From positions 62,001 to 126,000 of the forward strand of contig JAUIIY010000003.1 in assembly GCA_030431375.1 (NCBI GenBank): a stretch of 64,000 nucleotides of DNA. The letters are read 5' to 3'. Positions 1 through 8,616 of the stretch are shown piece by piece (position 1 is the first letter of the stretch; every line of letters begins with the position of its first letter). A program made the translations under genes and the position numbers. Source of the stretch: Alphaproteobacteria bacterium. GTDB lineage: Bacteria; Pseudomonadota; Alphaproteobacteria; Rickettsiales; JABSSG01. The notes below the pieces were generated by a model that saw nothing but the letters and a program-made list of their open reading frames with translations, did not search any database and was not told the origin of the DNA.

Positions 1-519
1 ATAATGTAATTTAGACTTAGTTCCCTTGGGACCAATCCATAAATTTGTTCTATGTAAATATTTTGTGGAATAAAATTCAGGAAACTTTAATGAATCCTTA
101 AGTTTGGGGTGTATATTTAAAATATCAAATTGACTCAGGTAGCCAGCCTTTATACCATAATTTTGTATATTTTTAATGTACGACTCAAGTTTCATGTTTT
201 GCTTGAGCGATTCAACTGCGCCGTATTGATCATTCGTCAAATTCTCTTTTAATTGGACAGTGACATCAGTTTCGGGAAAGTGAGATATAAAGAAGTCAAA
301 GTTCCAGCTACTTGATGGCCAAGATGAAGCCGCCCCTCTGAACAACACTGGTTGGGAAGCGCTCAAATACTTACTTTTAAACGTTTTTTCCGATATAGGC
401 CATTTTTCTTCTCTGATGGGGGCTATATTGTTTGCAAAAACAAAATTTGAACTGAGTATCAAAAAAAGTTCTGTAAGAATTATTGCAATCATCCGTCTAC
501 GCATTCTAAAAACCACCAT
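1..519 (-). CDS. Partial exported JmjC/cupin_8-like protein (cut by left edge)
   Basis: The minus strand reads open for 173 codons from an ATG at 519 to the window edge, so the C-terminal part is missing. The N-terminus has arginines followed by a hydrophobic stretch ending in Ala (residues about 6-29), a plausible signal peptide. The start of the mature part has an RGAASSWP-type motif, and the last visible residues include LWIGPKGTKSKLHY. Both are typical of cupin_8 (JmjC-like, Fe(II)/2-oxoglutarate) domains, where the motif just before His-x-Asp precedes the iron ligands. The His is at the edge; the rest of the triad lies outside. Known members are protein hydroxylases. An exported version is unusual and could act outside the cell. 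The start could also be at codon 6 or 10. Confidence 0.7.
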   Translation of the reverse strand, partial: MVVFRMRRRMIAIILTELFLILSSNFVFANNIAPIREEKWPISEKTFKSKYLSASQPVLFRGAASSWPSSSWNFDFFISHFPETDVTVQLKENLTNDQYGAVESLKQNMKLESYIKNIQNYGIKAGYLSQFDILNIHPKLKDSLKFPEFYSTKYLHRTNLWIGPKGTKSKLHY

Positions 520-888
520 GACTAATTTATAAAAGAATCGCCATTTTTTACATTTTTCAATAAATGTCAAGTGGATTGAGCAACTATTTTATGGTATTAA
601 AACCCAAGATAGCGTATTAGACTAAGAAAATTAGGATCATTGAAAAATCGGCATGTCACATTCATCATAACAGAGTTTGATGTTGTGATTAAAGCCGTAT
701 CCACCATCCCATGAAGGGATTTTTAAACAACGTATATGAGTAGGATAGATTAATTGATCAGCGTATTTATCAAAGTTGTAAGCAAGAGACGGAGTAAACG
801 AAAATTTGATCAGCTGTTGGGATAAGCAAGCATTAACGGTTTGTTAATATAGCTATAATAAAATACATGCAATAATAAGAAATTTTCT
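520..888. other. Intergenic stretch with a possible gene remnant and a weak promoter
   Basis: This stretch separates the minus-strand cupin-like gene from the plus-strand gene at 889. The minus strand between about 637 and 825 is open for some 60 codons and reads like a protein (for example KIPSWDGGYGFNHNIKLCYDE). It has no start codon after its upstream in-frame stop, so at best it is a decayed gene end. A TATAAT-like -10 hexamer lies at 854-859, about 30 nt before the ATG at 889, without a good -35 box. No RNA gene is seen. Confidence 0.35.
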
Positions 889-1200
889 ATGTCAAGCGAA
901 TCAAAAAAACCAGATTCAGAAGATGAAGCATCACCACCTTCGACACCTAGAAGGAGGAGTGAGGTTTTAGAAGACAAGCTAGCTAAAACTGCTGCTGTGT
1001 TAGGAGGTCCTCCTAGTCCACAAACAGCTAGAAAGCATAGAAGAGAAAGAAGGGCAAAAAAGAAAGATCAAATTTCAAGAGATGCTCGCGCAAGGGCAGA
1101 ACGACTAGCAAGAGAATTGCAAGAAGCAAGAAGACGGGAAGAAGAAGCTCTAAGGAGGAAATATGGAACTCCAAGTGGGGCATTTCACTCGTGCATTTAG
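889..1200 (+). CDS. Small charged hypothetical protein, overlaps next gene
   Basis: 103-residue protein dominated by Lys, Arg and Glu, with a Ser/Pro-rich start and a long helical charged segment (roughly residues 50-92) likely to form a single alpha helix or coiled coil. No signal peptide or membrane segment is visible and I do not recognise a family. Its last 38 nt overlap the next gene in another frame. The ribosome binding site of that gene (AAGGAGG) lies inside this one, so the two are probably translationally coupled. The alternative is one gene split by a frameshift. The strong internal Shine-Dalgarno sequence argues for two proteins. Confidence 0.5.
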   Translation: MSSESKKPDSEDEASPPSTPRRRSEVLEDKLAKTAAVLGGPPSPQTARKHRRERRAKKKDQISRDARARAERLARELQEARRREEEALRRKYGTPSGAFHSCI

Positions 1201-2344
1201 ATTGTTAAGTGATGGCAGACGTCGAGACATAAAGCTACGTAAAATTTCATATGGTTTTAGAGATATAGTACAAGATTTTATAGACTCAAGGTCTACAGGT
1301 GCCATGATAAGGCCTATGTATTTTTATTACCAAATAAAGAAGTCGGATCTAAATTATATTAGGTACTATATATTAGAGTCCGGAAGAGGTGATGTAATGT
1401 TGAGTGAAATGTCAGGTAGCATTCATGATAAAGATATTACATTTCGTAAAGTGGGAGCACATGGTCCTAGATATAGAGTGTTAATCCCTCAATTAGATAA
1501 TATTGTAACTTCTATGGTAAGAGGAGGAGAATCTTTAGAGGACGCTAGATATAGAGTTGGAAGGGATCTTGCTAGGGTTGCAGGTGGAAGAGAAGTAAAA
1601 GGGGAATATGCCGAAGAAGATTTAGATTTATTAGTGACCACTGGTGTTATATTAGCTGTAGATATGGCCCGTGAAAGAAGGGCAAAAAGATATATAGCAA
1701 GCCATTTTGCTAGGAAAGATATAGGTTTTAGAGAAAAATTGAGGCTATATGCTGGCTCTAGTGGTAGTGGAAGAACTATAAGATATCGCGGTGAAGAAAT
1801 AGCCTTAAGTAGCCTTGGTGTTAGAGGTCTAAGAGAAATTGGGGGATTTGAGGGTGATGCTGGTGATATGTCAGATTATTCCGATGAAGAATTGGCACCG
1901 CGCGCATTATTTCCTGAAGGAGGGGAAGCGCATAGTGATGAGTTTAAAGGTGGTGGTAGCTCTACGCCCGATATAGATTCTGGTTCTGCAACAGATTTTG
2001 ATTCGTTAGAAGATGACGGAGCGAGGTCTGTAGAGGAGGATAATATTTTTAGTCAATCAAGTAATGATAGTGTAGGAGTTGATGTTCCAGCCCCTGAGGA
2101 AGCATTAACTGTGGGGGCAGCTGACGAAAGAAGAGTGCCACCCAGCCCTTATACAAGGCAAAAAAGGAGAGCAACGTCAAGAGATCTTCGGAAGGAGGTT
2201 TTACAGGAATTGGATACAAATACATTGTTAGAGCTGAAGAGGGGAAGAAAGAATATGGAAGGAGAGTATTTACGCAAAGAATCTGCTCTAGGGGTGTCTG
2301 CACGAACACGCTCGAAGAAAAAAAACACAAAAAGGTCAAGATAG
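1163..2344 (+). CDS. Hypothetical protein with acidic centre and basic tail, candidate effector
   Basis: 393-residue protein that I do not recognise. It starts at an ATG 4 nt after an AAGGAGG ribosome binding site. Residues 1-230 are mixed and Arg-rich and look folded. Residues about 230-300 are Ser/Asp/Glu/Gly-rich and probably disordered. The last 60 residues are strongly basic and end in a Lys/Arg cluster resembling a nuclear-localisation signal. No signal peptide or membrane segment is seen, so any export would need a secretion system that reads internal or C-terminal signals. It overlaps the preceding gene and is followed 60 nt later by a membrane protein on the same strand. Confidence 0.7.
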   Translation: MELQVGHFTRAFRLLSDGRRRDIKLRKISYGFRDIVQDFIDSRSTGAMIRPMYFYYQIKKSDLNYIRYYILESGRGDVMLSEMSGSIHDKDITFRKVGAHGPRYRVLIPQLDNIVTSMVRGGESLEDARYRVGRDLARVAGGREVKGEYAEEDLDLLVTTGVILAVDMARERRAKRYIASHFARKDIGFREKLRLYAGSSGSGRTIRYRGEEIALSSLGVRGLREIGGFEGDAGDMSDYSDEELAPRALFPEGGEAHSDEFKGGGSSTPDIDSGSATDFDSLEDDGARSVEEDNIFSQSSNDSVGVDVPAPEEALTVGAADERRVPPSPYTRQKRRATSRDLRKEVLQELDTNTLLELKRGRKNMEGEYLRKESALGVSARTRSKKKNTKRSR

Positions 2345-2404
2345 TTAACAGTTTATTAACCATTGTGCAATATGCTTTATTTAAGGATTAATTGTGAGGG
2401 TAAT

Positions 2405-2995
2405 ATGGTTAAACAAACTACTCCAAAAAGATGTTATGACAGAACTGTATCTGGTTATGGCATCATACCAAGCAATGAGGAGCATAATTGCCATTTATGG
2501 GAGAGTGATCATCAAGATAATTCTTACATAAGCAATGTATTGATGCGTAAGATATTTAATATTGCTTCAACAGCTTTAACCACTGTCATAGCATATAAAT
2601 ATATACAGTCTGATGTGTTTGCTGGGCATAATAAGGATATATTTTTATATTTTAGTTTGGTCTCGATTCCTGTAGTGATGGCGCAAAGCGATATTGCGGT
2701 CAAAACTGTAGATAGTATTTACTGTGCTAGTGGTAATGATATTGTCGCTTCATTCACAAAGGAAATTAATTCTGTGATTGATACAGTAGTTAATTTGCCA
2801 AGTAATATATATAATTTATTTTCATCAACAAGAGCCAATGATAATACACCTGATAAAGAGGTGACAACAGTACCAACCATCATTTCTCAAGGAAAGAAAG
2901 TTGGTGTAATTTCTGATTTTGATGCTATTAGCTGTAAATCAGCCAATGATAATGTTACTGGTGAAATAAATGAATGTGATGAAAATGTTGCATAA
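2405..2995 (+). CDS. Hypothetical protein with two hydrophobic segments
   Basis: 196-residue protein of unknown function. I chose the ATG at 2405 because GAGGG lies 4 nt upstream; an in-frame TTG at 2363 would add 14 residues but has no ribosome binding site. Two hydrophobic stretches (about residues 45-70 and 75-95) may form a membrane hairpin. The C-terminal half is soluble, Asn/Asp/Thr-rich and carries a SANDN motif twice (RANDN and SANDN variants). It probably belongs to the same accessory transcription unit as the two genes before it. Confidence 0.6.
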   Translation: MVKQTTPKRCYDRTVSGYGIIPSNEEHNCHLWESDHQDNSYISNVLMRKIFNIASTALTTVIAYKYIQSDVFAGHNKDIFLYFSLVSIPVVMAQSDIAVKTVDSIYCASGNDIVASFTKEINSVIDTVVNLPSNIYNLFSSTRANDNTPDKEVTTVPTIISQGKKVGVISDFDAISCKSANDNVTGEINECDENVA

Positions 2996-3020
2996 AAAAG
3001 GGCTGCTTGATGGCAGCCCT
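2994..3020 (-). terminator. Rho-independent terminator of the Bax-inhibitor-like gene
   Basis: A GGGCTGC/GCAGCCC hairpin (3000-3006 with 3013-3019, 6-nt loop) is followed on the minus strand by a run of six T (2994-2999). This places it 30 nt after the stop of the minus-strand gene ending at 3050. The plus-strand gene ends just before it and may share the hairpin, although the plus strand lacks a T run. Confidence 0.85.
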
Positions 3021-3049
3021 TCGTATTCGATATAACTAAATGAACTATA

Positions 3050-3766
3050 TTAACTTCTTCTGTCACCGAATAATCTAAGAAGTGATAAAAATAAATTGAT
3101 AAAGTCTAGATACAAGGTAAGTGCTCCGATGACAGCAAATCTTGACCTTGCTTCTGCATTTGGAGCTCTGTAGTAAAAATTAGCAATTTTCTGAACATCA
3201 TAAGCTGTAAGTCCAGTGAATATAAGGACACCAAGCGCTGAAGTAACAAAATATATAGCAGGGCTTTGCATAAAAATATTGACCAAGGAAGCTATGACAA
3301 TCCCTATTAAACCCATGAATAAGAATGAGCCCATTCCTGTTAAATCTTTTTTTGTAGTATATCCGTATAAGCTCATTGCTCCAAAAACTGAAGCAGTGAT
3401 GAAGAATACACGTGCTATGCTTGCGCTAGTATATGCTAGAAAAATCGGAGCAAGTGACATTCCCATGAGACCTGAATATACCCATAGCATCATCCTGGCC
3501 TTTGAGGGTTCCATAGTTTGCATTTTGGCGCCCATAAACATCACAAAAATAAATGGTGCGAATATCATCAAATATCCCAGTCCTGACATGCCATTAGGAC
3601 CAAAGAAAAGATGCATAAGCCCTGTTTCAATTGTTAGGTAAGATGACAAGCCTGTTATTAGTAATGCCACCAACATATTGTTATAAACTCCAATCATATA
3701 CTCACGTAGGCCAAGATCGTAAGACTTAGCGCGCGACATCGTTTGTCTATTTGTAAAATCAATCAT
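3050..3766 (-). CDS. Bax inhibitor-1/YccA family membrane protein
   Basis: 238-residue multi-pass membrane protein with about seven hydrophobic helices and the family layout. The N-terminus is short and cytosolic (YDLGLREYMIGVYNNM), there is an Asp-containing ALGVLIFTGLTAYDVQKI helix, and the end is LYLDFINLFLSLLRLFGDRRS. Both last features are hallmarks of the BI-1/YbhL/YccA group. Family members are proposed pH-sensitive calcium leak channels or regulators of membrane proteases. In Rickettsiales a single copy is common. The gene is monocistronic, with a consensus-like promoter upstream and a terminator downstream. Confidence 0.9.
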   Translation of the reverse strand: MIDFTNRQTMSRAKSYDLGLREYMIGVYNNMLVALLITGLSSYLTIETGLMHLFFGPNGMSGLGYLMIFAPFIFVMFMGAKMQTMEPSKARMMLWVYSGLMGMSLAPIFLAYTSASIARVFFITASVFGAMSLYGYTTKKDLTGMGSFLFMGLIGIVIASLVNIFMQSPAIYFVTSALGVLIFTGLTAYDVQKIANFYYRAPNAEARSRFAVIGALTLYLDFINLFLSLLRLFGDRRS

Positions 3767-3794
3767 AAAAAATCCTAAATATTACTTTGATAAT

Positions 3795-3823
3795 AATATA
3801 ATATATGAATATATTGATTTCAA
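3795..3823 (-). promoter_or_regulatory. Sigma-70-type promoter for the Bax-inhibitor-like gene
   Basis: On the minus strand TTGAAA (3818-3823) is followed after exactly 17 nt by TATATT (3795-3800), about 30 nt upstream of the start codon at 3766. Confidence 0.65.
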
Positions 3824-3842
3824 GTTTTAGCGAATAAAAGAA

Positions 3843-4571
3843 ATGAAAGTCAACGTAATTTGTATGAAATGGGGCAACAAATACAGCCCTGAATATGTAA
3901 ACAAGCTTTACCATATGGTAAAAAGGAATTTAAGTAAAAAATTTAGATTCGTTTGTTTTACTGATGATAAAGATGGTATTATTCCTGAAGTAGAGATTCA
4001 AGATATACCAAAGATATATCTGCCCGAAATCCATAAGGATTCTCCTTGGAGAAAGCTTTTGGTTTTTAGTAAAAATTTTGGTGGATTATCAGGAAAAACC
4101 ATGTTTCTTGATTTGGATGTAGTGATTGTAGATAAAATTGATTGTTTTTTTGATTTTTCTGGTGATGATTTTACAATAATTGAAAATTGGACCCAAAAGG
4201 GAAGGGGGATCGGCAACTCATCTGTTTATGTTCTAGAGATGAATAAATATAATGATGTTTTTGATAATTTTGTTGGTAACGAAGATAAAATAGTTAACCA
4301 ATATGATAATGAGCAAATATATCTCTCTAAATTTATTGGCAATATCAAATATTGGCCGGAAGAATGGTGCAAAAGTTTCAAATGCCATTGCTTACCAGGT
4401 GGACCCTTTGGCTTGTTGAATTGGTTCAAGGCACCAATTTTACCAAAAGGTTCGAAAATCATTGTTTTCCATGGCAATCCAAAGCCAGAAGATGCAATTA
4501 TTGGCAGATGGCCTGGAAGTTGGCGTAAACATGTGCGGCCAACAGAATGGGTCAAAAAATATTGGGTCTAA
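3843..4571 (+). CDS. GT-A-type glycosyltransferase
   Basis: 242-residue cytosolic protein. It opens with a beta-strand and a helix (NVICMKWGNKYSPEYVNKLY), continues with RFVCFTDD, and has the metal/nucleotide-sugar motif FLDLDVV at residues 88-94 (DLD at 90-92). The C-terminal part contains IVFHGNPKPE. This arrangement matches small GT8-like or capsular-type GT-A transferases that use a DxD motif. Substrate is not predictable; surface glycan modification is likely. It stands alone, divergent from the Bax-inhibitor-like gene, and has no clear Shine-Dalgarno sequence. Confidence 0.75.
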   Translation: MKVNVICMKWGNKYSPEYVNKLYHMVKRNLSKKFRFVCFTDDKDGIIPEVEIQDIPKIYLPEIHKDSPWRKLLVFSKNFGGLSGKTMFLDLDVVIVDKIDCFFDFSGDDFTIIENWTQKGRGIGNSSVYVLEMNKYNDVFDNFVGNEDKIVNQYDNEQIYLSKFIGNIKYWPEEWCKSFKCHCLPGGPFGLLNWFKAPILPKGSKIIVFHGNPKPEDAIIGRWPGSWRKHVRPTEWVKKYWV

Positions 4572-4816
4572 AAAAACTAGAAAAAATGTGCGTCTCATAA
4601 AGAGGCAGGTTTTTAGTTAGCTGTGGGTGTGTATTATCATATGTTGTGTGATTGCTTTCTTTTCAACAAAAAAGTAACATCTGTGTAAATTTTTTATATT
4701 TCATCACCTTTTTCATTTGTTCTATCTAAGAATATTAAATAGGATTTTATTTGTGAGGACTTTTTTTTATGGGTCCAGATGTCATTTAGTGGTGGTGTTA
4801 CTATGGGGTTTTGCAA

Positions 4817-6901
4817 ATGAAACATAAAAGTCTTATTCTGTTTATTTCTTTATTATTACCTTTGGCGATAGTTAATAGGACGTTTGCTGCTGATGAAACT
4901 GTTTCTACTGCCCAAACAAGCACCGTCGCGGTTACTGGAACAGATGATTTAGCGATAACAGATAGTGGTTCTATAACTATTACAACTACTGGTTCTACAA
5001 GCACTAATTCTGTCGCTGCATCTCTTGCTAGCGGAGATTTTTCAAATGATGGGACAATAACTATAAATTCAGATACTTCAAGCTCTTCCTCAAACAGTTA
5101 TGCCGTTAACGCAACTTCTTCCGCTGCTGATGCTACCTATACAAATAATGGTTCGATAATACTAAACAGATCAGGACCTACTACTGATGGTGTGACTACT
5201 GCAATGAATATTGAAAATGGAGATAATCCAGTAACCATCACTAATAATGGATCAATAGAAGCTACAGTTTCGAATGATTACTACAATGCTATTGATGCCA
5301 ATTCAAAAACAACTATTTACAATAATGGAAGGATGATCTTGAACAGTCAGGATACAAATATCGTTTACATGATAATTGCTGACTATGACGGTGGCTATGG
5401 AGATAGCAACTTGATTGTCAATAATGGTACTATTTCTGTTTCTGGAACCATTAATAACGGCGCTATAGGTATATATGGCGATGGTTCAAGTGACCAGATG
5501 ATTAACAACGGAACTATCATTATTGATTCCGATGTATCAAACATAATTGGTATTGCATCTAATGGGCAAAGCACAATAACCAACAGGGGGAGCATAATAG
5601 TCAATAGATATAATAGTAATGCGATCGCAGTAGGATTTACAGGGCAATCAACAACTGAGATACCTACATCTATAAATTCAACCTTTAATTATTATACTAA
5701 CGGTTTGTTAGGAGGAAGAATTTACTTTGGCTCCGGGGCAGGGAGTTCTATTAATGTCCTGAATGGTATGTTAGATCATGAGCATGTTATAACATATGAA
5801 GGTACTGCAACAGGTAATATAGGAAGCGGTTTACTTGGTTTATATAATAGTAGTGCAAAAAAAATAGCAATATTTAACAAAACTGAGCATGCAAGAGCAA
5901 ACGAAACTAGTACTGAGTTAACTAATAATATTCAGAATATCGTCTATAGCAGACTAGTTTCCGATGAGAATAAGGACTGCCAAAAAAGATCAAAGAGAAG
6001 ATGTAGAATATGTGCGTGTAACCCAAGTGGATCTTCTAAGTTACAAAGTTGGGTAAAATTCTTCGGTAACCACAGTAAGCAACCAGCTTATAGTAGGGAT
6101 AATCTAATTAGTAGCAAATTATCATTAGGTGGTGTTCTTGCCGGATATGATACATATAGTGACGAATTTGAAATGAATGTAGGTTTTTATGGAGGGGCTG
6201 GTTACAGTAAGCAGACTTTTGATGATTCCAAAATTAATGTAAAAAATACCAACTTGCTGTTTGGTGTTTACTCTAGCAGTGAAGTTGACAAGGACTTATT
6301 CTTGAGCTTTATTTTGGGAGGTGGTTATCAATATAAAGATAGGGAAAGGAAGGTATATAACAACTTAGTTACTGGTGGTTCTGAAGTAATGAGTAGTAAC
6401 GCGCATAGTTTCTTCTTTTCTCCTAGTGTTAATCTTTCATATATTCACAGACTGGATGATCAGTGGAATATTATCCCATCCTTATCAGTAAATTATATAA
6501 ATGAGAATACGGGTGAATATGAAGAAAAAGGTGGCAATGCTAGTTCTAGACAGATTGTAGAGAGTAGATTTATGGGTAGCATTAACACTAGATTGCAGCT
6601 AGATGTTAGGAAAAAACTCTCACATTCAAATGATTTTATGAGCATATATGGGGGTTTTGAGCATAGAAGTTTACTGCACGGTAAAGATGTAACAATTAAA
6701 GCTATAGGACAGACTGGAGAATTTGATGTTTCAGGGATTTCCCAACTATCAAAGGCTTTTATCGGTGCGCAATATAATCGTCGCCTCAAAGGTTCTATAA
6801 ACAGCTTTGTTTCAGTAGAAGTGAGCAAAGGCCTTAAAAAATCTACATTCAAGAATAATTTTAGCGGCTCAATTAACGCTGGTGTAAGCTTTAATTTCTA
6901 G
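4817..6901 (+). CDS. Autotransporter (type V secretion) with beta-helix passenger
   Basis: 694-residue outer-membrane autotransporter. The ATG at 4817 begins a clear signal peptide (Lys-rich start, hydrophobic core, cleavage near FAADE). Residues about 25-385 are Ser/Thr/Asn/Gly-rich, with repeated NNGTI/NNGSI motifs every 20-35 residues, the signature of a right-handed beta-helix passenger. A linker near residues 388-403 holds four Cys and a KRSKRR stretch. From about 415 to the end is the autotransporter beta-barrel, which starts at SWVKFFG and ends in SFNF with the terminal aromatic residue expected for BAM recognition. An in-frame TTG two codons earlier is less likely as start. Probable adhesin. 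Confidence 0.88.
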   Translation: MKHKSLILFISLLLPLAIVNRTFAADETVSTAQTSTVAVTGTDDLAITDSGSITITTTGSTSTNSVAASLASGDFSNDGTITINSDTSSSSSNSYAVNATSSAADATYTNNGSIILNRSGPTTDGVTTAMNIENGDNPVTITNNGSIEATVSNDYYNAIDANSKTTIYNNGRMILNSQDTNIVYMIIADYDGGYGDSNLIVNNGTISVSGTINNGAIGIYGDGSSDQMINNGTIIIDSDVSNIIGIASNGQSTITNRGSIIVNRYNSNAIAVGFTGQSTTEIPTSINSTFNYYTNGLLGGRIYFGSGAGSSINVLNGMLDHEHVITYEGTATGNIGSGLLGLYNSSAKKIAIFNKTEHARANETSTELTNNIQNIVYSRLVSDENKDCQKRSKRRCRICACNPSGSSKLQSWVKFFGNHSKQPAYSRDNLISSKLSLGGVLAGYDTYSDEFEMNVGFYGGAGYSKQTFDDSKINVKNTNLLFGVYSSSEVDKDLFLSFILGGGYQYKDRERKVYNNLVTGGSEVMSSNAHSFFFSPSVNLSYIHRLDDQWNIIPSLSVNYINENTGEYEEKGGNASSRQIVESRFMGSINTRLQLDVRKKLSHSNDFMSIYGGFEHRSLLHGKDVTIKAIGQTGEFDVSGISQLSKAFIGAQYNRRLKGSINSFVSVEVSKGLKKSTFKNNFSGSINAGVSFNF

Positions 6902-6931
6902 AGTCGGCAGATATTTGAGGTGTCAAATTGG

Positions 6932-7555
6932 TTATTCAAAGCTGCTAATAATTTCAGAGATGTTTTGTCTTTTAGTTTTTTGCCTTTCAGCAGCAACTAT
7001 ATGTTTTATTTGTGCTAGGCTAGATTCTATATCTTCATTAATAATAATATATTCATAGAGGCCGCATTTATTGATTTCATTCTTTGCTTCACTAAATCTA
7101 ATATTGAAGCTGTCAGCGCTTTCAGAATTTCGTGAAAGTAGTCTATCTCTTAAAATTGACATGGAGGGTGGTAGAATAAATATAGTTACTACATGATTTT
7201 GTGCAGATTGAGTTAGTTGTGAAGCACCTTGCCAGTCAATATCATATACGATATCTTTTCCATCTTCTAATAGCTGGAATGTTTGAGATTTAGGGGTTCC
7301 GTATAAATTATTAAAGACCTCGGCATATTCTAAAAAATCGCCATGCTTAATTTTTTCGCGAAATTCTTCTTTGCTAATAAAATAATAATCTATGCCGTTT
7401 GTTTCATCTTTACGCTTTTGGCGCGTAGTTGCTGAGATCGATAAAACAAAATTATTATCAGAAGAAACTAATTTACGTGCTAACGTTGTCTTGCCAGCTC
7501 CTGAAGGAGAAGACAAGATAACCATTAAGCCATTTTTATTTAGAGAAAGAGTCAT
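6932..7555 (-). CDS. gmk: Guanylate kinase
   Basis: 207-residue protein that phosphorylates GMP to GDP using ATP. The P-loop PSGAGKTT lies at residues 17-24. The GMP-binding region follows: SISATTRQKR, the GIDYYFISKEEF segment, and EYAEVFNNLYGTP. The DIDWQGA motif and the lid-region arginines RDRLLSR are present. Length and order match bacterial Gmk. It is convergent with the autotransporter gene and divergent from the SDR gene. Confidence 0.96.
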   Translation of the reverse strand: MTLSLNKNGLMVILSSPSGAGKTTLARKLVSSDNNFVLSISATTRQKRKDETNGIDYYFISKEEFREKIKHGDFLEYAEVFNNLYGTPKSQTFQLLEDGKDIVYDIDWQGASQLTQSAQNHVVTIFILPPSMSILRDRLLSRNSESADSFNIRFSEAKNEINKCGLYEYIIINEDIESSLAQIKHIVAAERQKTKRQNISEIISSFE

Positions 7556-7646
7556 TAATTATTTGTTAAATACTAATGAAATATAGCATATTTTTATTTA
7601 AACTCAATTTTCTGTGTGATAACGTTAAGAAAAAGTTTTAGAAAAA

Positions 7647-8396
7647 ATGAAAATTTTAATTACAGGGGCCTCTTCCGGTCTTGGCAAGGCTTTGGCTGAA
7701 ACCTATGCGGATGGTGATAACCATCTTTTTTTACTTGGGCGAGATAAGAAAAATTTATCTGAAGTGAAGAAAAATTGTGAAGATAAAGGGGCGAAGGTTG
7801 AGGTTAAGATAATAGATGTTTGTGAAAGAGGGGAGATGCAAAAATATATTACATCTATTTGCCAGAAAACAGGACTAGATTTGGTTATTGCAAATGCAGG
7901 AATTTCTGGAGGAACCGCAGGAGGTCCTGAGAATGACGAGCAGATATATAAAATATTTGATACAAATTTAATGGGGATGCTGAACACAATACAGCCAGTT
8001 TTACCCTACTTAAAGGAGAAGAGAAAGGGTCAAATTCTGATTATCAGCTCGCTAGGAGGATATGTGGCTTTACCAAGCTGTCCTGCATATTCGGCGTCCA
8101 AAGCTGCGGTAAGATTTTATGGTAACGCGCTAGCTGACTCTGTTGCTGAATATAATATTGATATAAGAGTAGTTTCACCGGGATATATAAAGACGCCTCT
8201 AACTGATAAAAATAATTTCTGGATGCCATTTTTAATGGAGGCAGATGAAGCAGCGAGGATTATTCAAATTAAAGCAGAAAATTCTGCGAATCCTAACATA
8301 GCTTTTCCTGGACCTTTTTATTTTTGTACATGGTTTATTGGAATTTTATGGCGTAGGCTGAGTCGCTATCTGCTTAGGCAGCTTCCTAAGAAGTAA
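7647..8396 (+). CDS. Short-chain dehydrogenase/reductase
   Basis: 249-residue classical SDR. It has the NAD(P)-binding TGASSGLG at residues 6-13, NAG at 83-85, the catalytic Ser near 134-135, and YSASK with Tyr148 and Lys152. The sequence ends in a hydrophobic stretch followed by basic residues (RRLSRYLLRQLPKK), so it may associate with the membrane. Such SDRs with a hydrophobic tail often act on lipids or fatty acyl groups, but the substrate cannot be read here. It is monocistronic and convergent with the small ORF at 8398. Confidence 0.9.
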   Translation: MKILITGASSGLGKALAETYADGDNHLFLLGRDKKNLSEVKKNCEDKGAKVEVKIIDVCERGEMQKYITSICQKTGLDLVIANAGISGGTAGGPENDEQIYKIFDTNLMGMLNTIQPVLPYLKEKRKGQILIISSLGGYVALPSCPAYSASKAAVRFYGNALADSVAEYNIDIRVVSPGYIKTPLTDKNNFWMPFLMEADEAARIIQIKAENSANPNIAFPGPFYFCTWFIGILWRRLSRYLLRQLPKK

Positions 8397-8397
8397 G

Positions 8398-8610
8398 CTA
8401 ATCTACATGTTCTTTTGTAGTTGTATCTCCTATCACCTCAATATCTCCATAAATATTTGCCACAAGGATTAAGCTGGTGGATGAATCATTATGTGTCGAT
8501 GCAGGGGGAGAAGCTGTTTCACCTTGCTGATCTTGTTTCCTGTTTCTGTGCCTAACACCACAACCAAAAGTGTCTATAATCCTTGAGGGATAAAAGCTGC
8601 ATCCTGACAT
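8398..8610 (-). CDS. Small hypothetical protein downstream of a glycosyltransferase
   Basis: 70-residue ORF starting 6 nt after the stop of the upstream exported glycosyltransferase on the same strand, which suggests cotranscription. Its first part has two Cys and a basic patch (GVRHRNRKQ), its centre is Ser/Thr/Pro-rich, and its end is acidic. There is no ribosome binding site of note and no recognisable family. It could be a chance ORF in a tightly packed region. Confidence 0.4.
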   Translation of the reverse strand: MSGCSFYPSRIIDTFGCGVRHRNRKQDQQGETASPPASTHNDSSTSLILVANIYGDIEVIGDTTTKEHVD

Positions 8611-8616
8611 ATCTAT

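Noticed and set aside
2049-2363. Minus-strand ORF opposite the end of the 1163-2344 gene
   Set aside because: Antisense to a better-supported gene with a strong ribosome binding site; the hydrophobic reading results from the opposite charged codons.
4585-4615. Hairpin TGCGTCTC/AGAGGCA after the glycosyltransferase at 3843-4571 as a terminator
   Set aside because: The stem has a central mismatch and only three pairs on each side; the T run is short.
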